Below are positions 33,650 to 44,443 of a DNA stretch of 64,000 nucleotides, in pieces. Source of the stretch: Zarea fungicola (taxonomy: Eukaryota; Ascomycota; Sordariomycetes; Hypocreales; Cordycipitaceae); NCBI GenBank assembly GCA_900169235.1, contig FWCC01000214.1, positions 62,001 to 126,000 on the forward strand. Reading direction: 5' to 3'. Every line of letters begins with the position of its first letter. The stretch's first letter is position 1. The notes beneath the pieces were generated by a model that worked only from the letters and a program-made list of their open reading frames with translations, searched no databases and had not been told where the DNA came from. The translations under genes and the position numbers were made by a program.

Positions 33650-36179
33650 CTAGCGCAGGCTGAGAGTCGCTCTTTTAATGCAGTTGTTAATGATACCAGA
33701 CCATTTTAGACCATTGCTGTAGTCTTTGGCATCGATACTCTCCATCAGTCCAGGATAAACAGCTGCACAAGAGGTTATTAGCATCATACGTAAAACAAAA
33801 ACCCGTAGAGCAGAGTAACTCACCACCTGCGTAGCCGGTCCACAGTCCTGGAGCAAAGACTACGTGTTTAAACCAGCTGCGTCCATCCAGGCCGCCCTCA
33901 AACAGGAAATACCGCTCGAGTTCCAAGTACTTGTAGTTGACCGTCAGAATCGTCACGCCGAGGCGGATCTTGCCTACAATGTTCCACCAGGGTAGACCGT
34001 GATCGAGTACCTCGCGTGCATACTCGGCTTGCTCGTCTAGCTCGGTAGCGGCAATACGGAAGCGTGCAAGAGACAGCCTAATGTTCTTAAGACTAGCCAG
34101 GAAAGCGTCGCCCTGGCCAGTCGCCACGTCGTCGCCAGCCATGGAGGCAGTCAGATTGTTCATGCTGCTCAAGCCGCCGATGCGAGCACGCTCCAGGAAT
34201 AGAGTCTCGTCATCAAGGCTCTCAAGGTACGCCGTGTCGTCGTCATCTCTGTTTTCGTACCGGTGGAGCTTGTTTTCGACTTGGTCAAGGTATGTGCCCA
34301 GAGCGTCAACGTACTCAGCGGCCTGGAAAGGTATGACAAGATTCTCGGACAGCTCGGTCATGACGATGCCAAGAAGCTGAGCCATAGTGCGGTGGTACTG
34401 GAAGCCAGGGTCACCATAGTTGTCCATCCACCAGAAACTGTCGTAGTTGCTGTGGTAGTGGTAGACGGCAGAGTTGTCATTGCCCTTGAAGCCCATGTCA
34501 ATGCAGGGTACGCCAGCATGGTCCTGGAAAGCAGTAAAGTCGCTACCGCTACCCATTGTGCTTATGCGGCCATCCCAGACATCATGGATGGTCTGTCCCT
34601 TGACGGTCTGGTTGGGAGAGAGAACAAGTGCAGTGGCGTCGCGGAGAACTTGGTTGAGCAGAGGAGCGGCAGAGGCATGGAATTCGGGACCCGAGGCGCC
34701 ACCATCAACATTGACGTAGGCAACATTGGCATCACAAATCCAGGGAAGATATTCCTCCACCCACTCTGTGCTACCGACCAGACCGTACTCCTCACCATCC
34801 CAGCTGGCAAAGACAATGGTGCGGTGGGGCTTCCAGCCAGCCTTCAATGCAACACCGACACTCCGAATCGCTTCGTTGAGGACGGCAGAGCCACTGTTGG
34901 GATCGCCGGCACCGCCAACAATCCAAGCGTCGCGGTGGTTGCCAATGATGACGACCTCATTGGGCACGGTGCCGTTTACAATGCCAATAACGTCCCACTG
35001 CGGTGTAGTGACATATTCTTGCTCATTGTACAGGTTGAGTACAACGTTGGCCGGAGAGGGGCCAATATTATACTTGACGCCCTTGCCAGAGAGACCGAGA
35101 TTTCTTGTCCACGGTGTGCCAAAGTCGCTGGCTTTGGGTCCATGGCCGTTGAGAGCTTTGAGGATGGGGAGGGCGTCGGCGTAGGAGATGGGGATGGAGG
35201 GGATGGAGGGAATCGCATCATCAGCTGGGGCGCGAGGAGCGCCGGGCTTGGAGGGGTATCCAGGCGTGGTAGGGTCACCGGGACGGATGCTTAGGAACTC
35301 AACACTGCCGCGCTGAACACTGCTTGGCTGACGGGCAGGACCGTTGGGGTAGGCTTCGTAGCCATTCTCCTCGGTAGCCTCGCCATCATCACCGGGATCA
35401 CTGTAGAGGAGAGCGCCAATCATGCCAAGCTCCTGTGCACGCTTGATTTTGAGGCCGCGGAAGATACCACCGTACTTGGCAATGGCAATCTTGCCCTTGA
35501 GGTCGACGCCGGCTATCAGCAGATCCTCGTAGTCGGCATAGGTACCATAGTTGACGTAGACAAACTGGCCAGTAACGTTGCCGCTTGCCGAGTAGCCATG
35601 GAACGTCGGGATGCTGTCGGGAGAGCCGCTGGTGGGATCCTCGCCAAGAACATCCTCGACCAAGGACGCCTTGAAAGTGACATCCCAGCGGTCAGAGCCC
35701 TTGCTCTTTTGCAGCAGGGACAGGCTGTGGTCGACGGGGTAGTTGGTGTACACGTCGTAGGCGGCAATGGACGAGGGAACGCCCCAAGACTGCCACTTCT
35801 GTCGTGTCCAGTCGGCCTGCGAAAAGTTCTTGCCGGCAAGATGGGCGCCGGAAGTATAGTACTGGCTCCATTCTCTTGCCTTTTCTGCGCTCGGTGTCTC
35901 GAGTAAAATGGCCCTGAGCTCGTCGTGCGTCAAGGACTTGCCGTCGCGATCAGTACCTGAGTAGCGACCATTGTGGGTGCGGTGGTAGTGGTAGGGCCAG
36001 ACGAAGAAGGCCTGGAAGAAGAAGGAAAAGAGGCCCCATAGGGCGATGCATGTGGTTGCGATGAGGAAGAATCGTCGGCAGGTTCGGTTTTCTCGTTTGC
36101 GACGCTGCTCGGCGAGCGCAGCGGCGCGGGATGTGCGAATGAGCGGCGTGGACTCGTTGTATGAAGAGTATCCAGCCAT
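33650..36179 (-). CDS. M28B zinc peptidase, glutamate carboxypeptidase II / transferrin-receptor type
   Basis: Two exons on the minus strand, 36179-33824 and 33762-33650, with a 61-bp intron, give 822 aa. Cytoplasmic N-terminus, signal-anchor helix at about 37-62 (FFLIATTCIALWGLFSFFFQ), PA domain around 190-350, then the M28 peptidase. Expected zinc/catalytic residues are visible: His in GNHRDAW (near 414), Asp in GAGDPNSG (near 424), the Glu pair in WDGEEYG (near 461), Asp in VNVDGG (near 491) and His in VYHYHSNYD (near 577). A TFR-dimerisation-like helical domain closes the protein, ending SGIINNCIKRATLSLR. It is probably a type II vacuolar or secretory-pathway carboxypeptidase; several N-glycosylation sites agree. 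Without splicing the frame runs through the intron to another C-terminus (stop at 33687), but only the spliced end resembles the family (YAG...YPGLMESID). Confidence 0.93.
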
Positions 36180-39032
36180 TTTGTCAGGTGGCGCCGGGGA
36201 CCGAAGCGGCGATGCTATGAACCTGTAACCAAGTTAATGGCAGATTTCTTTGTACGTGGATAAAAGGAGCGGTTCGGTCCGCGGGAGTCAGCAGCGGTGC
36301 GCTTCCTGTTTGTATAGTAGGAGCAGTATCGCAAAGTGCCTGATTCTTGGTGTTGTGTGCTGCAAAGCCGCGTGGCACGGTGCTGGAGGTGCGATTTTGG
36401 TGTGTCAAGTCTCGGCTGCTGCACCCAGCCTGCAGTGAGTCGCACTTGCCACCCAAGCAGCAAGGCGCCTAGGAATGCCAAATGCTTCCTGCCAGCGGGC
36501 GGAGGGGGAGGGGCGGAGGGGCTGGTGGAGTGCTCGTTAATTGAACTTACTTCTTGGGCATGATAATTGAGGTGCTGCATCGACATGCACAAAAGAGGGG
36601 GGGGGAAAGGGCAGAACAAGAAATAAACTCAAAGGAAGCCAGGATTTCATCAGGATCATCTCATCCGTATGTATACTAATTTCAAACTTGAATAACCAAG
36701 TACAGTAGACATACTACATCAACTAGGGTAACCTACGCTTGCATGGCCTGCAATGGCGTAATGGTGTGTGCCACTGTTTCGGCCCAGCAGGGTACGCCTT
36801 CCGAGCGACTGCAGCTCCAGGTATTTCCGCCGCCCACTTACACCGAAAAGGTACAAGTCGAGCTCCGAAACCATCTCCACTCTGCGGCAGGTTCTCCGAG
36901 ACTCGGGCCGGACAAATGACAAGCCGCCGGATGCCAGAAAAAAGAGTAAGCAACGGGCTGAAGACGCATTTGCATCGTCGGGACAATAATAAGCATGCAT
37001 AAATGCTCGCCGATGATGTGAGGTGCTAGCAGTAGATACAAGTATGCTTCATGCACAGCCCGTGTGAGTTCGGTCCGGTACTGGTTTGCCAGGCTTATAT
37101 CAGGCTGTAACGCATAAGTCTGGGAATAGAAATGCCATCAGTGACGAAGTACGGTAGTCCTAATACAGCGCAGAATAGTTATAGTTCAAGTGCATATTGG
37201 CACCATCTTCCAAAAAAGGAAATGTACTGCAAATGGGCCTCCTGGTGTCTCTCTACTTGTCACTTGGAGTAGCCGACATGGAGAGAGGCTGCACCCAACA
37301 GGCCGAATCATAAAACCATTTGAGTAGCCTGGGATGCTTGGCGTTGTCCTTAATCCCGGCACACTGATCACACGACTGAAACATGCCTAGAACGGGGTAC
37401 AGTATTACAAACCAGACACCTTGGGTACATAAAGCGCATTTTTTTCTGCTTTCGTTATCTCTCAAAGCGTTGCTACTAGCCGCCGTTAAGCCGCCGTCTA
37501 TCCTTATCGGCTGTCGCCCTGGCCGGCGTATTATCAGCCACATGATTACATTACATATATGCAATAGCGCCGTTTGGTTCAAAAGAAACACAATGATCAA
37601 CCAAAGTGATTGGCAGCTAAACATGCCAAGGGTTTTATTTTAGCCTTGTCGGCCCGTGTCCGGAATATCGATTCATGCCCGCTGCCAGTAATATGTACCA
37701 CCAGGCATATCGGGCACTTACAGCTCTGGACTGGACTGCAGCCGCAGCGCCTTGGCAGCCAAGTCTGAGACATGTGCCACGCCGCTGAAAAGCCTCCGTG
37801 CATGTCTCGAAATTACTAGTAAGAAAGACTACAATGGTATTTAACAAGGAGTATTTCTTGGTTGAAATTTCTGTGCAGGGCGATCAGCCATGGCGGGACA
37901 GTAAAGCCCATCTTCTTTTGCAGACGGAATAAAAGGGACCGGGGGCAGTCTAGAATGTTAGTTCCCGCGGTAAAATATTCCGTACATGAACTTCTTCACC
38001 GGTTCGACTACTCACCGGACTCCTTTCCTCAGGCACCTCGACGCTCACTTTGCTTATGGCCACTACAGCTGCCCCCAGAATTATACTTGTTAAAATTATT
38101 AAAAGACTCAGCAGCTACGGAGCACATTCGTAAATCTGTTACACGACACTGGCGGCACGTAGATGTTGCAGGGGGCGTCTTCCAGTTTCAACAGGAGCCG
38201 ACTACTGCATGTGTCGCGCCTGATAGTAGATGCTACCGCATAGTTGTGTCTTGGATTTTATCTGCAATCTTGGCAATACACCATGTAGTGCAACCCGTCA
38301 ACTGCAGCTTCATTCCACCCGTCACATATTTCCAGCTTTGAATCATCATCCCGTCATCGGCGCCGACGGTGGCGTGCACTCAACACCACTCGGCAGTGCT
38401 TAAAGCCGCTAAAAGGGGGAAGCGCTGTGTCACCGGGCCAGCCACTGGCCCTAGGGGAACAGGGGATTGAGAGACCGCTGGTGGAGGCCGCTATAAACAG
38501 CATCGCTAAGTTGCCAGTGGTTTGCCTGCCGCCAGAGATCCTTGGTTGACAGTAAACAGGTAAAATTGCAATGCGGTTTATAGTGGGCTTAACGCCTGCA
38601 GGTGACACCCCAGTCCCCAACATCGGCCCGCTAACTCGCTGCCATGTCTAGGTAAGTAGGTACTAACTCAAGGAGTTGTGAGTGAGTGGCGCCAAAGGCC
38701 AGCCAAGGTCAGCCTCTGTGGCAGTTGCCCGTGTCCCGTATTCCTTAAAGCCGTTTGGGATGCACCCTCTCGATCTTCACCTTGCAAAGTTCTCATTTGC
38801 CCCAGGCTCAGTCCTGCTTTCCTTTTCGCTTCGTTGCTAATCGACACCAGAGCTCGACACCTTTTTTTCTGGGTACTACCATGGCATACATCTTTCCCTG
38901 CACTTCCTTACTTTAAATCAGCACCCGCCAGCAACCTCCGTATCTTGTTACTGGTGCTGCCTCGACAAGGACTAACGCACACATCCTGTTTAAAACTGCG
39001 TCTACGCCGTTTTCTACTCCAAATCACCAGTC
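36180..39032. other. Long divergent intergenic region
   Basis: 2853 bp between the divergent peptidase and MFS genes. A G-run and G/A-rich tract lie at 36497-36615. Short ORFs (for example 37862-38341) have no recognisable protein features. No RNA gene recognised. CT-rich sequence at 38780-38960 is likely the MFS promoter and leader. Confidence 0.5.
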
Positions 39033-41197
39033 ATGGTTAAAGACGCCAAGACTGGGCCTAAGCTGCCCGTCAAGCAGCTGGCTATCCTTGGTACGTGAAA
39101 CCCATCTCCTTGCAGATCGACAACTCACGGCGTAATCTGTTCGGTGCTGTTCAGGACAAACTACAAGGCACGGCATGACTACCGCATATAGGACAGCGCT
39201 GCTCACTGTATATCATATATTCTCTCTTGTCATTTATTGGAATTCCCATTTAATTTTTTTTTTGGTTCTTGTTGCGTATTTCTCTTCACCATCACCAATC
39301 ATATGTCCTCGCCCACCACTCAAACTAGTCTCTCAGTAGCCCGACTTCTGATCTTCCGCTGACATTCCCTCGCAGCCGTTGTTAGATTTGCAGAGCCCCT
39401 TGCCTACACCTCTGTGACACCATATCTTCCTGAGATGATTCGTGATTTTGGTGTAGATGAAGATGACGTTGGGAAATGGGCTGGCCTTACCTCGGCCTCC
39501 TTCTCCCTCGCCCAGAGCATTACCGCCGTCCCTTGGGGACGTGCTGCTGACCGCTATGGCCGCAAACCCGCTCTAGTTGTCGGTCTGTTGAGTACCATGA
39601 CATGTTTCATCATTTGGGGCATGTCTACCAGCCTCACCATGGCCATTGTCGTTCGTGCCATTCAAGGCGGTGGCAACGGAAATGGTACGTACGCCCAAGA
39701 TCCACCCCCAAGTTTACAGAATGCCACAGTGGGCTAACATTATTTTACCATTAGTTGGTATCATTCGAACCATGGTGGCTGAAATGGTCCCCCAAAAGGA
39801 ACTGCAGCCCCGTGCCTTTTCCATCATGCCTCTCGTCTGGTCTCTCGGCTCTGTGGTTGGCCCTGCCTTTGGTGGTTTCTTTGCCAAGCCTGCTGAGCAA
39901 TATCCTGATACTTTTGGCCGGTTTGAATTCTTCAAAAAGTTCCCTTATGCGCTGCCCAACTTGCTAGCCACCGTCTTCTTCCTCATCTCTGCCTGCAGTG
40001 CAATCTTTTTCCTCAAAGTGAGTATCCTGATGACCGGCCGGAAGCACCCCCACTACAACATCTGTCTACAGATCTGCTAATCCCATTCGTCTAGGAAACA
40101 CTTGCTACGAAGAAAGATCGGAGTGATTGGGGTCTCTTGGTTGGCCGGCGTCTGACGCGCGCCTTTCGACGGAAGCCCAAGAACGCGGATCGCCGTCGCC
40201 CATCCTTTGTCGATGGCGAGGCTACCGCGCCACTTGTGCCTTCAAAGGTAATTCCACGAGATGGCAAGGCACAAGGGCCAGTCGCCATGAAAGAAGTCTT
40301 TTCGTACCAAACTGTGGTCGCGCTTATGGCATACTCATTTTTGGCTTTCCACTCGGTCGCATACGATCAAAACATTGCCGTCTTTCTGAGCTTTCCCGTC
40401 ATTCCTCGCACACCTGAGAATTATCAGCCGCCCATCTATTTCACTGGCGGTTTCGGCCTCGACCCCGGCAAGATTGGCACCATTTTTACGATTTACGGCG
40501 TCAGCAGCGCCGTCATCCAGTTTATCCTCTACCCTGTCCTCGTTGACCGCTTTGGTGTTCTTCGTACCTTTCACTTTTGCTGCAAGTTCTTGCCCTCTCA
40601 TTCAGCCCCTTTAGAACACCTACTGACCATCGGATAGCTATTTTCCTGCCCATAATATACTTCCTAACTCCATTCGCCTCACTGTTCCCTTCCGCACAGG
40701 GGCGCTTCATCGCCATCATCATCATCATGATCCTCAAGGCCTTTTGCATCATCATCGCCTTTCCATCAACTACTATCCTCCTCACCAACTCGTGTACCTC
40801 GCTCCGCATTCTCAGCACCCTCAATGGCTTCGCCACAATGTTCAGTGCTCTCTGCCGTGCCATGGGCCCTGCCTCCACCGGTCTCGTCTTTACTTGGGGC
40901 GCCAAGAATGGCTACATTTGCAGTGCGTATTTCTACCTCGGTATCGTTGCCATACTTGGTGCAGTTCCCGGCTTCATGATTATCGAGGGCGATGGGCCAA
41001 CATCAGGCCAAAATGCAGCGGCAGATAGCGGCGACTCAGACGATGGTACTTTGCGTGACAGTGGCGTACTGTTACCAAATGAGTCGGCGGTAGGGGGCTC
41101 CGACGATGAGGATGAGGAGGGTGAGTCCCAGCCTTTGCTTGGCGGCAAACAGAGAAAGGGAAGCGGTACCAAGTATAATGCTATTACGAGGCGGTAA
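39033..41197 (+). CDS. Major facilitator superfamily transporter (ZIFL/YCR023C-like DHA1 group)
   Basis: Five exons, 39033-39090, 39376-39684, 39755-40017, 40095-40581 and 40638-41197, give 558 aa. After splicing, twelve membrane helices can be traced. Between helices 2 and 3 is MFS motif A (WGRAADRYGRKPALVVG). Helix 1 begins QLAILAVVRFAEPLAYTSVT, typical of the plant ZIFL and fungal YCR023C-like group. The central cytoplasmic loop is basic (GRRLTRAFRRKPKNADRRR). The C-terminal tail is acidic with QPLLGG, resembling vacuolar or endosomal sorting tails. Substrate unknown; relatives include multidrug and metal-chelate exporters. Intron 1 is unusually long (285 bp) for this window. Intron 4 appears to be GC-AG (GCAAGT...GATAG), joining FHFC-S-IFLPIIYFLTPF; no GT donor gives a sensible protein there. 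Confidence 0.9.
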
Positions 41198-41750
41198 GTG
41201 CACACTTGTTGAAATATGCTTTTTTGATAAGAGACCCAATATTTGCCTGGACATCTTGGTATGAGTTGGAATCTATGGAAATTGTCGCATTTATTTTGCT
41301 GGGGTCTGTTCTTGTCCGCTATATCTGCATGTACAGGCGTTTGTTACATTTACATGGATGGGCAGAGCTCGGTGGAGTTACGCAAAAATGGGTGGAAGTC
41401 AGGCTGATGACATTTGAGATGGAACATACGCATTTAATGACTGCATTATTTAGTCCCGACGTTATAGCTTGGACAGTTTGTGTTCCTAAAGGATTATCTA
41501 GTAGCTAATAAGAAATGAGTTTAATATATAGAATATAAAATAATTTTTGGGGAAATACATGAGAGTGACTTCATATCTCGTACTGTCATTTTCAAAAGCT
41601 GCACAATTTTTTGGGGAATAGTAGAAGGGGTGAAAGGAAGAAAGCCAGGCAAAGGAAAGAAAAGAAAACGCCAAAGAAATGCTCGCTCGATTTCTCCGTG
41701 TCCATAACTGTGAAGTTAAAAAACAACAAACCCCGAACAAAAAAAAAATT
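41198..41750. other. Convergent intergenic region
   Basis: 553 bp between the 3' ends of the MFS and SprT-like genes. A/T-rich; expected to hold both polyadenylation sites. Nothing else seen. Confidence 0.5.
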
Positions 41751-43409
41751 CTAGTACTGCGCTGCCCCCATAAGCGGGCCGTCCCGCGCGGCGAAACCTT
41801 CTCTCTCGTACCACTGCCAGGCGCCGTCGTCTGGATGGCGATATTGCTGCGGCGGTGGGTACACGGGCTCATTCAGATACAAGCCGTCACCAGTTGCAGA
41901 GCCAGACACGGAAGCAGACGTGGAGCCACGGGGCGGCCACACATTGCGCTCATCGTCTAGTTGCCATGCCGGAATCACGACTCCTTTCTGTTGCTGCTGC
42001 TGCTGTTGTTGTTGTACATGGTCTAGGTGGTGGCCGCCACCTCCAGTCTGCTGCTGCTGCTGCGGCGGCGGCGGTTGTTGCTGGGAGGCAGGCATCATCT
42101 GCCTATACCGCAAGCACGGCGTCGCAGGCACCGACGAAGACCCGCTGCCATCCTCGAAATACTGCAAATCCGCCTCCATGTCGCTCAAGCGCAAATACTC
42201 CTTGCCGACCCACGCATCAATCACCTCGGCAATCTGCCGAAATCCAGGCGTGTGGCCACCCTGCCGGCCGGCTTTCCGGCCGCACGTCACAAACAGAAAG
42301 CTGTGAATCATTTCATGCAAAAAGGTGGACAACAGCAGGCGGCGATTGTACCGCGTGTCACGCAGGACGGGGGAGGAGAGGACAATGAGCGTCTCCCAGC
42401 CGCCGAGGCGGGCGCTGCGGCGGAGCGCGGTGGTGCCGACGACGGCGCTGTGGTACTGGGCGCTGCCCGGATGGCTCCAGTCCCACGCGACACGGCGTGC
42501 GAGGCGGTTGGCGAAGAAGAGCTCGTTGGCGGCTGAGAAGACACTGCGGAGGGCCTCGTTGTCGAGTGGGAATGCAGCGGAGGCGGCGGTTGCGGCTGCG
42601 TTGGTAGTGCGGGGGCTGGCATCTCGGTGGTGCGAGTTGTGGCGGTGGTGGTCCTGTGAAGATGATGCGACGACGACCGGCCTTCTTCGTCTGCTTCGGC
42701 TGCGGGAGCCTGACTGCTGCCGTCGGTCGCCTTTGGGGTTGATGAGAGCGCGGAGGATGCGCCCGTGCTGCGAGTCCGGGCAGCGCCGGTGGAAGCTGGC
42801 AACATGGTCGCGGACGAGCTGTGCGGCGGCAAGGTCGTCAAGAAATGGCCCGCCTTCCCCATTCTCATCCTCATCATCGTGATGCTGGTCATGAGCGGCG
42901 TGGTCAGAGATGGCGTGGCCAGACTCGGTGCGCTCAACTGGTGGTGGGCGCGGTGGCGGCGGTAGCTCGGCATTTGTGAAGCTGCTGTTGATGCTGCTAC
43001 CATTGGATGCCGATGTCATTTGAATATCGTCGTCGACGGTGGCGATGGAAAATGAGGCGCATGGATCATCTGGTGGAGGGCTGTCCGGATGCTGCTCGCG
43101 AATGACTAGGAAAGCGAGGTTCTTGATATGAATAGAGGGCGCCCCCGGAGCGGAGGGCCTTGTGCTGTTGTAGCTGTCTGTCGTGGCATTGTAGAGTTGG
43201 GAATCGTAGTTGTATTGGTGTGCGCTTTGATGATGATGGGACGGCTGGTGGTGCTGATTAAACGGCGACTGGAACGCCTTGCTGCTGTGGTCGTCGGAAT
43301 GGTGATAGTGGTGATGCTGGTGGTACTGGTGGTGATTCCATAGCTTCTGGGCGTCGCCATTGTCATCGAGCGGGCCACTGGCGCCTCCACCAAGAACCCA
43401 AAAGGCCAT
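41751..43409 (-). CDS. SprT-like zinc metalloprotease-fold protein with His- and Gln-rich flanks
   Basis: Single exon, 552 aa. The core near residues 285-400 contains the SprT-like fold: NELFFANRLARRVAWDWSH, then LLLSTFLHEMIHSFLFVTCG with HEMIH (HExxH) near 365, and a third ligand His in GGHTPGFRQIAEVI near 384. These are the three zinc ligands and catalytic Glu of the SprT/Spartan/Wss1-like class, which in studied members cleaves DNA-protein crosslinks. The N-terminal 285 residues are low-complexity, with His-rich (NHHQYHQHHHYHHSDDH), acidic and Arg/Ser-rich (SGSRSRSRRRRP) parts. After the core come two Gln runs encoded by CAG/CAA repeats. I see no zinc finger, PIP box or SHP motif typical of Spartan, so the DNA-repair role is inference. 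Confidence 0.85.
   Translation of the reverse strand: MAFWVLGGGASGPLDDNGDAQKLWNHHQYHQHHHYHHSDDHSSKAFQSPFNQHHQPSHHHQSAHQYNYDSQLYNATTDSYNSTRPSAPGAPSIHIKNLAFLVIREQHPDSPPPDDPCASFSIATVDDDIQMTSASNGSSINSSFTNAELPPPPRPPPVERTESGHAISDHAAHDQHHDDEDENGEGGPFLDDLAAAQLVRDHVASFHRRCPDSQHGRILRALINPKGDRRQQSGSRSRSRRRRPVVVASSSQDHHRHNSHHRDASPRTTNAAATAASAAFPLDNEALRSVFSAANELFFANRLARRVAWDWSHPGSAQYHSAVVGTTALRRSARLGGWETLIVLSSPVLRDTRYNRRLLLSTFLHEMIHSFLFVTCGRKAGRQGGHTPGFRQIAEVIDAWVGKEYLRLSDMEADLQYFEDGSGSSSVPATPCLRYRQMMPASQQQPPPPQQQQQTGGGGHHLDHVQQQQQQQQQKGVVIPAWQLDDERNVWPPRGSTSASVSGSATGDGLYLNEPVYPPPQQYRHPDDGAWQWYEREGFAARDGPLMGAAQY
41981..42077 (-). repeat. CAG/CAA (polyGln) repeats in SprT-like gene
   Basis: Two Gln-coding runs of about 9 (41986-42012) and 5 (42048-42062) codons, separated by a Gly/His-rich stretch and followed by a Pro/Gln segment. 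Likely variable in length between strains. Confidence 0.8.
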
Positions 43410-44443
43410 GGAGCAGGCTCCAGCGACGAGCCGCGGGAGACTGGTGATGGAAAGAGGGAAATCAAAAAGAAGGACAAGAATATAAGAGGGGATAAAGAAA
43501 AGAAGGTGAGGGGGAAAGACAGGATGTTGCCTGTTGAATGTAAAAAGATGGGAAGAGGTGTGTTGTGTTTCTGGTCTGCCGGTGAGCGGTGTAGTGACGT
43601 TGACAGGGTGCCGGCTGATGGCAATGATATAGTTAGCTAGCTAAGCCGGGATATTTCCTGGCTTGTAGCACCTAGATTCGAACGCGGGGAAGATTCAGCG
43701 ATGCGGCTTCTCCTTCTTGAGGGGTTTCTTTTCTTCCTATTTATATTATGCAAAAGAAGAAGTAAAAGGGTTTGTATATGAATAGTTCAGGAAATAAAAG
43801 AAAAAGCAAAAGGACATTCCTGGCTAAATTTTTTTCCCTTCAAGCAACAGAACCACCCTGGTCTATAAAAAGATGAGCAGCATTGCATGCCAAACTGCGT
43901 GCGTTGGGCGCCCAACTTGCTGCAGGTAGTCGTGTCGTGCCTCGCCGTGCTTCCCTCCTCCCAGATAGGTCATCTTGAGAACCGATCCACCCTCTCGCAG
44001 CAACAGGCCAAGCCTCTCCTTTTCTTATTCGCCATTCTTGTCAAATCGGGTGCCCGGGTTTGCACTTGAAAATATCTTGCATTACAACATTCACTGCCTT
44101 GCCAATGTCTGCTCCGCCCATTCTTGCGCCCCTATCCTTACCGCTCCGTGCATTGCTCGTCTTCCAGATGGCGGCGGACCGAAACCCTTTCTTATAGTTA
44201 GTCCAAGCTCAGGTCTCAGCTTGTGCCCAAATCCCGGGCCCAATGGATCTTGGGCATCAGTGGCGCCCGTACCAGCACTCTGTGCTCAATCCAATATTCT
44301 GTATTATTCTCAGGCTTCTAGTGCCGCTATTGTATATACGTTTATCTTAATTACTTTAGCATTATATATGCGCGGGCATCCTACGCCCAACTCTGGTCCT
44401 GAAGTCATTTGTCAAATAAGTGGCCTGTCGCTAGTAAAGTGCA
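43410..44443. other. Intergenic: promoter of SprT-like gene and 3' region of F-box gene
   Basis: 1034 bp. The part next to 43410 is A/G-rich on the plus strand, hence CT-rich in the sense of the SprT-like gene, as expected for a leader. No gene recognised. Confidence 0.5.

Noticed and set aside
34263..35294. 343-codon plus-strand ORF opposite the M28 peptidase
   Set aside because: Antisense shadow; the minus-strand peptidase has complete catalytic motifs.
37862..38341. 159-codon ORF in the 36-39 kb divergent region
   Set aside because: No domain-like sequence, start context or neighbouring exons; probably chance.
43665..43690. TTCGAA-containing tRNA-like T-loop
   Set aside because: The stem does not pair and no acceptor stem is found.
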